From CAWDZK01 sp963807005 (lineage in GTDB: Bacteria > Actinomycetota > Actinomycetes > JACCUZ01): 64,000 nucleotides of DNA. The notes below the pieces were generated by a model. The model ran no database searches and was not told the DNA's origin. It saw nothing but the letters and a program-made list of their open reading frames with translations. This document shows positions 58,982 to 64,000 of this stretch, piece by piece; the first letter of the stretch is position 1, and every line of letters starts with the position of its first letter. The stretch spans positions 930,001 through 994,000 of the forward strand of contig CAWDZK010000001.1 in the NCBI GenBank assembly GCA_963807005.1, given 5' to 3'. The position numbers and the translations under genes were made by a program.

Positions 58982-59301
58982 GCGCGGAGGACCTGGAGAA
59001 GTACGAGACCGAGATGGAGCTGCAGCTCTACCGCGAGTACCGCGACGTGGTGGGGCTGTTCGGCTACGTCGTCGAGACCGAGCGCCGCTTCTACCTCACC
59101 AACGCCGTCGAGGTGACCCCGCGCAGCACCGACGGCGGCGAGGTGTACTTCGAGGTGACCATGTCCGACGCCTGGGTCTGGGACATGTACCGCCCGGCCC
59201 GGTTCGTCAAGAACGTGCGGGTGCTGACGTTCAAGGACGTCAACGTCGAGGAGCTGGCCCGGCACGAGCTCTCGGTGGAGCTCCCCTCCGACCCCGGCTG
59301 A
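58978..59301 (+). CDS. DUF2469 protein
   Basis: 107 residues: SAEDLEKYETEMELQLYREYRDVVGLFGYVVETERRFYLTN, then EVYFEVTMSDAWVWDMYRPARFVKNVRVLTFKDVNVEEL. This is the highly conserved actinobacterial DUF2469 family, always close to rnhB; its role is unknown. GTG overlaps the rnhB stop by 4 nt, so it is translationally coupled. Confidence 0.95.
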   Translation: MSAEDLEKYETEMELQLYREYRDVVGLFGYVVETERRFYLTNAVEVTPRSTDGGEVYFEVTMSDAWVWDMYRPARFVKNVRVLTFKDVNVEELARHELSVELPSDPG

Positions 59302-59315
59302 CCACGCCACCCAGC

Positions 59316-59351
59316 GTCCGAGTTGATCACGTAAACGTGATCAACTCGGAC
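59316..59351. repeat. 17 bp-arm perfect palindrome after DUF2469, family 3
   Basis: GTCCGAGTTGATCACGT (59316-59332) and ACGTGATCAACTCGGAC (59335-59351) are perfect complements around AA. It is far less GC-rich than its surroundings (GTTGATCACGTAAACGTGATCAAC). It starts 14 nt after the DUF2469 stop. A terminator is possible, but the near-complete dyad symmetry also fits a protein site or a dispersed palindromic unit. Confidence 0.85.
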
Positions 59352-59618
59352 TGCCCGCGGCCTGCAGGCCTCGGTCAGTCAGGGAACGCCGCGGTCAGGC
59401 GCCGCAGCCAAGGGTCGGCGGAAGGGCGGCGCGGCGCCCCGGTCTCGTGCCCGCACGGTCGGCGGGGGCGTCGGCCGCCGGCCTGTCCCGCTGGCGGCGG
59501 TGACGGCCCTCGCCACCCCGCACCGTCCTCGTCCACAGCCGGTCCGGCTGCTCGGCCCTGTCCACAGATCACCCGCAGCCGACCAGCGGTGCGGCCGGTC
59601 GGCGCGAGGCTCGTCGTC

Positions 59619-59993
59619 GTGACGGACGGACACGTGGTGCGCGAGCAGGATGCCCTCGGGGCGTACGGCGAGCGGGTGGCTGCCGCCCACCTGCGGGCGG
59701 TCGGCATGACGGTGCTCGAGACGAACTGGCGTTGCCCGCTCGGCGAGCTCGACATCGTCGCGCGGGACGGCGACGTGCTCGTGGTGTGCGAGGTGAAGAC
59801 CCGGTCCGGCACCGGCCGCGGCCACCCGCTGGAGGCGGTGACGGCCACCAAGGCGGCCCGGCTGCACACCCTCGCGGCCGCCTGGATCGAGGCCCGCCGG
59901 GTGCATCCGGCCGAGGTACGCATCGATCTCGTCGGCGTTCTCCGGCCCCGGCGCGGGCACTCGTCGGTGGAGCATCTGCGGGGGGTGGCCTGA
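59619..59993 (+). CDS. yraN: UPF0102 protein, YraN-like endonuclease fold
   Basis: 124 residues from the GTG at 59619. LGAYGERVAAAHLRAVGMTVLETNWRCPLGELDIVARDGDVLVVCEVKTRSG is the YraN pattern, with the GE.D...EVK residues of a restriction-endonuclease-like fold. Function unproven. The 267 bp before it have no recognised gene. It is followed directly by comM, with which it is nearly always paired in actinobacteria. Confidence 0.93.
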   Translation: MTDGHVVREQDALGAYGERVAAAHLRAVGMTVLETNWRCPLGELDIVARDGDVLVVCEVKTRSGTGRGHPLEAVTATKAARLHTLAAAWIEARRVHPAEVRIDLVGVLRPRRGHSSVEHLRGVA

Positions 59994-61556
59994 GTGGGGC
60001 TCGCTCGGACCCGGGGGGTGGCGCTCGTCGGTGTCGAGGGGCACCTGGTCGAGGTGGAGGCCGACCTCGGCGTGGGCGTGCCGTCGTACACGCTGGTCGG
60101 GCTGCCCGACGCCTCGCTGGCCGAGTCGCGCGACCGGGTGCGGGCCGCCATGGTCAACAGCGGCCAGGACTGGCCCGCCACCAAGCGGGTGACCGTGAAC
60201 CTCTCGCCGGCGTCGCTGCCCAAGCGCGGCTCGTCGTTCGACCTGCCGATCGCGGTGGCGATCCTCGCCGCGCAGCAGGTGGTCCCGGCGGGGGCGTTCG
60301 ACGGCGCGGTGCTGCTCGGCGAGCTGGGTCTGGACGGCCGGGTGCGGCCGGTGCGCGGCGTCCTGCCCTCGGTGGCGGCCGCGGTCCGGGCCGGGGCGCT
60401 GGCGGCGGTGGTGCCGCAGGGCAACGCCGAGGAGGCGTCGCTGGTGCCCGGCGTGCAGGTCACCGGGGTGCGGACCCTGGCCGGGCTGGTGGCACTGGCC
60501 CGACGCGAGGAGCCGCCGGACGCGGAGCTGGTGGAGGAGCCGGAGGCGCCGCGGCCGGAGGATGCCTCGCCGGTGCACCGGCCGGACCTGTCCGACGTCC
60601 TGGGACAGGCGACCGCGCGCTACCTCGTGGAGGTCGCCGCGGCCGGCGGCCACCACCTGCTGATGCTCGGGCCGCCAGGGGCGGGCAAGACGATGCTCGC
60701 CGAGCGGCTGCCGGGTCTGCTGCCCGCCCTGGACCGGGCCGCTGCCCTCGAGGTCACCGCGGTGCACTCGGTGGCGGGCGCCCTCGACGAGGGCGCCCGG
60801 CCGCTGGTGGACCGGGCCCCGTTCCAGGCGCCGCACCACACCGCGTCCGTGGCGGCGATCGTCGGCGGCGGCTCGACCCAGGTCCGCCCGGGAGCCGCCT
60901 CGCTGGCGCACCGCGGCGTGCTGTTCATGGACGAGGCGCCGGAGTTCGCCCCAGCCGTGCTCGACGCCCTGCGGGAGCCGTTGGAGTCCGGACAGATCAC
61001 GGTCGCGCGGCTGGCGGCCCGGGTCCGGTTCCCGGCCCGGTTCCAGCTGGTGCTGGCCGCCAACCCCTGCCCCTGCGGGCTGGCGATCACGGCGCCCGGC
61101 GCGGTGTCGGCCTGCCGGTGCACCCCGATGGCCCGGCTGCGCTACCTGGGCCGACTGTCCGGCCCCCTGCTGGACCGGGTCGACCTCAAGATCGAGATGC
61201 TCGCGGCCTCGCGGGCGGACCTGCGAGCGGAGCCGGGGTCGGCCGAGAGCACGGCGGTGGTAGCCGAGCGGGTCGCCGCCGCCCGCGAGCGGATGGCCGC
61301 ACGGTTGGCCGGCACGCCCTGGCGGGTCAACGGCGAGGTCCCGGGCCACGTGCTCCGACGCCTGTGGCGGCTGCCCTGGGAGGTGGTCGGCGAGGCCGAG
61401 CGGCTGCTCGACCGCGGCGCGCTGACCGCTCGCGGCGTGGACCGCGTCCTGCGGGTGGCCTGGACGGTCGCGGACCTCGCCGGTCGGGACGCACCGGACG
61501 CCGGTGACGTCCGGGTGGCGCTGGACTGCCGGGGCGTGGCGCGGTGGGCCGCGTGA
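59994..61556 (+). CDS. comM: YifB/ComM-family AAA+ ATPase
   Basis: 520 residues. The N-terminal Lon-protease-like domain (VEVEADLGVGVPSYTLVGLPDASLAESRDRVRAA) precedes a magnesium-chelatase-type AAA+ module with GPPGAGKTML (near 226-235), FMDEAPEF as Walker B, and LAANPCPCG with the ACRC cysteines. In naturally transformable bacteria ComM is a branch-migrating helicase for heterologous recombination. GTG start right after the yraN stop; dprA overlaps the end. Confidence 0.94.
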   Translation: MGLARTRGVALVGVEGHLVEVEADLGVGVPSYTLVGLPDASLAESRDRVRAAMVNSGQDWPATKRVTVNLSPASLPKRGSSFDLPIAVAILAAQQVVPAGAFDGAVLLGELGLDGRVRPVRGVLPSVAAAVRAGALAAVVPQGNAEEASLVPGVQVTGVRTLAGLVALARREEPPDAELVEEPEAPRPEDASPVHRPDLSDVLGQATARYLVEVAAAGGHHLLMLGPPGAGKTMLAERLPGLLPALDRAAALEVTAVHSVAGALDEGARPLVDRAPFQAPHHTASVAAIVGGGSTQVRPGAASLAHRGVLFMDEAPEFAPAVLDALREPLESGQITVARLAARVRFPARFQLVLAANPCPCGLAITAPGAVSACRCTPMARLRYLGRLSGPLLDRVDLKIEMLAASRADLRAEPGSAESTAVVAERVAAARERMAARLAGTPWRVNGEVPGHVLRRLWRLPWEVVGEAERLLDRGALTARGVDRVLRVAWTVADLAGRDAPDAGDVRVALDCRGVARWAA

Positions 61557-62719
61557 CCGCCGACGCATCCTCCGGCAGTCCAGTGCCGGTCCGGGGGCCG
61601 TGTGACGACGAGGAGCGGGCCGCCCGGGCGGCACTGGCCCGGCTGGCCGAGCCGGGTGACCCCTGGCTGGGCCGGGCGGTGGCCGGGATCGGTGCCGCCG
61701 CCGTCCTCGAGCGGGTGCGGGTGCCGCGCGAGGGGGAGCCGGACCGGCTGGCGCACTACCGGGTCCGGCTGCCCTCACTGGGCGCCGACGCCGACCTCGC
61801 CGAGCGCGCGGGCGCCCGGGTCGTGGTGCCAGGCGACGACGAGTGGCCTGCCGCGCTCGACGACCTCGAGGACCGGGCACCGCTGGCCCTCTGGGTGGCC
61901 GGGGAGGCGGCACTGTCCGACGCGGCGCGCCGCGCGGTGGCCGTGGTCGGGGCGCGAGCGTGCACCGGCTACGGCGAGACGGTGGCGGCGGAGCTCGCCT
62001 CGGGGCTGGCCGACCGGGGCTGGACGGTGGTGTCCGGCGGTGCGTACGGCATCGACGCCGCGGCCCACCGGGGAGCGCTGGCGGTCGACGCCCCCACCGT
62101 GGCGGTGCTCGCCTGCGGGGTGGACGTCGCCTACCCGGCGGCGCACGAGCGGCTGCTCGAGTCGGTCCGGGCGACCGGCTGCGTCGTCACCGAGCTCCCG
62201 CCGGGGGCGCGGCCGACCCGGATGCGCTTCCTCGAGCGGAACCGGGTGATCGCGGCGCTGGGTCGGGGGACGGTCGTGGTCGAGGCCGCCCTACGCAGCG
62301 GGGCCCTGAACACGGCCGGCCACGCCGAGCGACTGTCCCGGACGGTGATGGCGGTGCCGGGGCCGGTGACCTCCGCCGCCTCGGCCGGCGCCCACCAGCT
62401 GGTGCGCGCGCTCGGCGCGTCGCTGGTCACGTCGGCGGCCGACGTCGTCGATCTGCTCGCACCTGTCGGTCAGGACGCGAGCGAGCCGGGGCGCGGCGAG
62501 ACCCGGTCCCACGACGGGCTGGACCCTCTCTCGCTGCGGGTGCTCGAGGCGCTGCCGCTGCGCCGCCGGGCCGCGCCCGACAGCGTCGGGCGGGTCGCCG
62601 GTCTGGACGCGCCCGCGGTGCTGCGCGCTCTGGCGCTGCTGGCCGCGCTCGGGCTCGCCGACAGCCACGAGGGCCGCTGGCGCCGCACCGTGGGGGCGGG
62701 CGGGCCTCCCGGCGGCTGA
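61553..62719 (+). CDS. dprA: DNA processing protein DprA
   Basis: 388 residues from the GTG at 61553, which overlaps the comM stop as GTGA; GTG 61544 is an in-frame alternative. The Rossmann-like core has VVGARACTGYGE, VSGGAYGIDAAAHRGAL, ACGVDVAYPAAHE, TELPPGARPTRMRFLERNRVIAAL and VVEAALRSGALNTA, and the C-terminal part is a winged-helix domain. DprA loads RecA on incoming single-stranded DNA. Together with ComM it suggests DNA-uptake or recombination capacity, although both are widely conserved in non-competent species. Confidence 0.94.
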   Translation: MTADASSGSPVPVRGPCDDEERAARAALARLAEPGDPWLGRAVAGIGAAAVLERVRVPREGEPDRLAHYRVRLPSLGADADLAERAGARVVVPGDDEWPAALDDLEDRAPLALWVAGEAALSDAARRAVAVVGARACTGYGETVAAELASGLADRGWTVVSGGAYGIDAAAHRGALAVDAPTVAVLACGVDVAYPAAHERLLESVRATGCVVTELPPGARPTRMRFLERNRVIAALGRGTVVVEAALRSGALNTAGHAERLSRTVMAVPGPVTSAASAGAHQLVRALGASLVTSAADVVDLLAPVGQDASEPGRGETRSHDGLDPLSLRVLEALPLRRRAAPDSVGRVAGLDAPAVLRALALLAALGLADSHEGRWRRTVGAGGPPGG

Positions 62720-62857
62720 GGACAGCCCGGTCGGCTGCCGGGCGGTCCCGCCCGCGCCAGGCGGCCCTTCGGCCGAACCGCGGCCGGTGTGCAGCCGCTG
62801 GGGTCGGGCCCTGGTCCGGCGCGGCGGTCCTTGCATGGCGCACCATCTCAGGTCACG

Positions 62858-63826
62858 GTGTCAGGCGTGGACGGTCAGGGCGTGGCTGCGGCGGAGGTGG
62901 CCGGCGACGCCGGCCTGCCGGCCGCGCTGGCGGACGCCCTGGACGGCTACACCCGGTACCTGCGGTCCGAGCGTGGCATGAGCGAGCACTCGGTGCGGGC
63001 GTACGGCGGCGACGTCGCCACGCTGCTCGAGCACGGCCGCCGGATGGGCCGTGCCGTCCCCTCTGCCCTCGACCTGCTGGTCCTGCGCAGCTGGCTGGCC
63101 GGGCAGGCCAGCCGGGGGATGTCCCGCTCGACCCTGGCCCGACGAGCAGCCGCTGCCCGCGGCTTCACCGCCTGGGCCCGGCGCGAGGGGCTGGTCGAGA
63201 AGGACGTGGGGGCACTGCTGGCCACCCCGCGCACCGGCCGGACGCTGCCCGGTGTGCTGCGCCGGGACGAGGCCGACGCCCTGCTGCACGTGGCGGGGCT
63301 GGCGGCCGACGACGACAGCCCTACCGCGGTGCGCGACCTGGCCGTGCTCGAGGTGCTCTACGCGTCCGGGATCCGGGTGGGCGAGCTCTGCGGCCTCGAC
63401 CTGGACGACGTCGACCGGGGCCGTCGGGTGCTGCGCGTGCTCGGCAAGGGGGCCAAGGAGCGGACCGTGCCGGTCGGCGCGCCGGCCGTTCGGGCGGTGG
63501 ACCGCTGGCTGTCCGAGGGCCGCCCGCGGCTGCGGGGGCCGGGCAGCGGCCCCGCGCTGTTCCTCGGAGCGCGCGGGGGCCGGATCGACCCCCGCACGGT
63601 GCGCCGGGTGGTGCACGCCCTGCTCGCGCACGTGCCCGGGGCACCCGATCTGGGGCCGCACGGCCTCCGCCATTCGGCTGCCACCCACCTGCTGGAAGGG
63701 GGAGCCGACCTGAGAAGCGTTCAGGAACTACTCGGTCACGCTACGCTCGCAACGACGCAGATCTATACCCATGTGTCCGTCGACAGGCTGAAGGCAACGT
63801 ATGACCAAGCGCACCCACGGGCCTGA
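62858..63826 (+). CDS. xerC: Tyrosine recombinase (XerC-like)
   Basis: 322 residues from the GTG at 62858 (start uncertain; GTG 62789, TTG 62831 and GTG 62867 are also in frame). The N-terminal SAM-like core-binding domain (~25-115) is followed by the catalytic domain with R173 (SGIRVGELCGL), K197 or K200 (LGKGAKER), H268 and R271 (HGLRHSAATHL), H294 (LLGHATLATTQ) and nucleophile Y303. It resolves chromosome dimers with XerD at dif. The last 26 nt overlap the whiG/fliA start. Confidence 0.94.
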   Translation: MSGVDGQGVAAAEVAGDAGLPAALADALDGYTRYLRSERGMSEHSVRAYGGDVATLLEHGRRMGRAVPSALDLLVLRSWLAGQASRGMSRSTLARRAAAARGFTAWARREGLVEKDVGALLATPRTGRTLPGVLRRDEADALLHVAGLAADDDSPTAVRDLAVLEVLYASGIRVGELCGLDLDDVDRGRRVLRVLGKGAKERTVPVGAPAVRAVDRWLSEGRPRLRGPGSGPALFLGARGGRIDPRTVRRVVHALLAHVPGAPDLGPHGLRHSAATHLLEGGADLRSVQELLGHATLATTQIYTHVSVDRLKATYDQAHPRA

Positions 63827-64000
63827 CGTGCAGCAGGCTGCTGCCGTCACGCCCTCCGGGGGAGTGGGCGCCGCAGACGACATCGTCGTCGACGAGGCGG
63901 TCGCCGAGAAGAGTGCTGCCGAGGCGGCTCTGCGTGAGCTGTGGCAGGACTTCAAGAAGACCGGCGAAGGGCCGCTGCGCGAGCGGCTGATCCTGCACTA
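63801..64000 (+). CDS. whiG: FliA/WhiG-type RNA polymerase sigma factor, N-terminal part (cut by window edge)
   Basis: Only 66 codons are present. After a variable N-terminus (TKRTHGPDVQQAAAVTPSGG) the segment LRELWQDFKKTGEGPLRERLILHY is the start of region 1.2/2 of the FliA/WhiG family. In Streptomyces whiG lies here and starts spore development; in motile actinobacteria the same gene drives flagellar genes. The ATG at 63801 lies within the end of xerC with GAAGG upstream. Confidence 0.85.
   Translation, partial: MTKRTHGPDVQQAAAVTPSGGVGAADDIVVDEAVAEKSAAEAALRELWQDFKKTGEGPLRERLILH

Noticed and set aside
61553..62719. A competence operon as an undescribed uptake system
   Set aside because: yraN-comM-dprA is a conserved trio present in many non-competent bacteria; no pilus or ComEC genes are in the window.

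Overview
The window is about 64 kb of very GC-rich, densely packed actinobacterial core chromosome. Most genes start with GTG or ATG, and same-strand neighbours often overlap by a few bases. Markers for Actinobacteria are an NdgR-type IclR regulator beside leuCD, HU with a Lys/Ala/Thr-rich tail, the F420 gene fbiD, DUF3515, DUF2469, a GlnR-type site before amtB-glnK-glnD, and a WhiG/FliA sigma factor at the right edge. Gene order and the intergenic palindromes suggest a Frankia/Geodermatophilus-like lineage; that is inference and no genus can be fixed. I see no prophage, insertion sequence, CRISPR array, toxin-antitoxin pair or obvious defence island.

Layout. 1-13.5 kb: the end of ilvE, an SseB-like gene, then citramalate synthase cimA behind a short leader peptide and an intrinsic terminator, an apparent attenuator. 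Next come an FAH-family gene, gltX, a HAD phosphatase, a CPBP protease, tRNA-Gln(CTG) and tRNA-Glu(CTC). A sulfotransferase and small membrane proteins precede ndgR, which diverges from leuCD, then hup. 13.5-23 kb: fbiD, plsC, gpsA, a sirtuin, a Cys/Met-metabolism PLP enzyme, ddl, DUF3515, a one-domain Lrp protein, thiL with a 17-codon upstream ORF, and rpmB. 23-35 kb: a FakA/DAK2 protein, recG, a methyltransferase, rsmD, coaD, a DivIVA-like coiled coil, yceD-rpmF-rnc-mutM, and two exported proteins of unknown function. 35-50 kb: a small coiled-coil protein, a secreted LVIVD-repeat protein, smc, ftsY, amtB-glnK-glnD, an MFS transporter, a GlxA-type regulator, and a SigE-family sigma factor coupled to a one-pass membrane protein. 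50-64 kb: ffh, an amidohydrolase, rpsP-khpA-rimM-trmD-rplS, two signal peptidases, rnhB-DUF2469, yraN-comM-dprA, a tyrosine recombinase and the start of whiG/fliA.

How it fits together. Three themes recur: branched-chain amino acid synthesis (ilvE, cimA, ndgR, leuCD); translation and protein export (gltX with the tRNAs it may charge, ribosomal proteins, rRNA and tRNA modification, ftsY, ffh, lepB x2); and nitrogen sensing (amtB-glnK-glnD). The most interesting non-coding signals are the cimA attenuator, the upstream ORF whose stop overlaps the chosen thiL start, large intergenic palindromes (one type present twice), a run of -10-like hexamers placed 6-8 nt before start codons (leaderless mRNAs), and a 5 x 12 bp tandem repeat in the tail of RNase HII.
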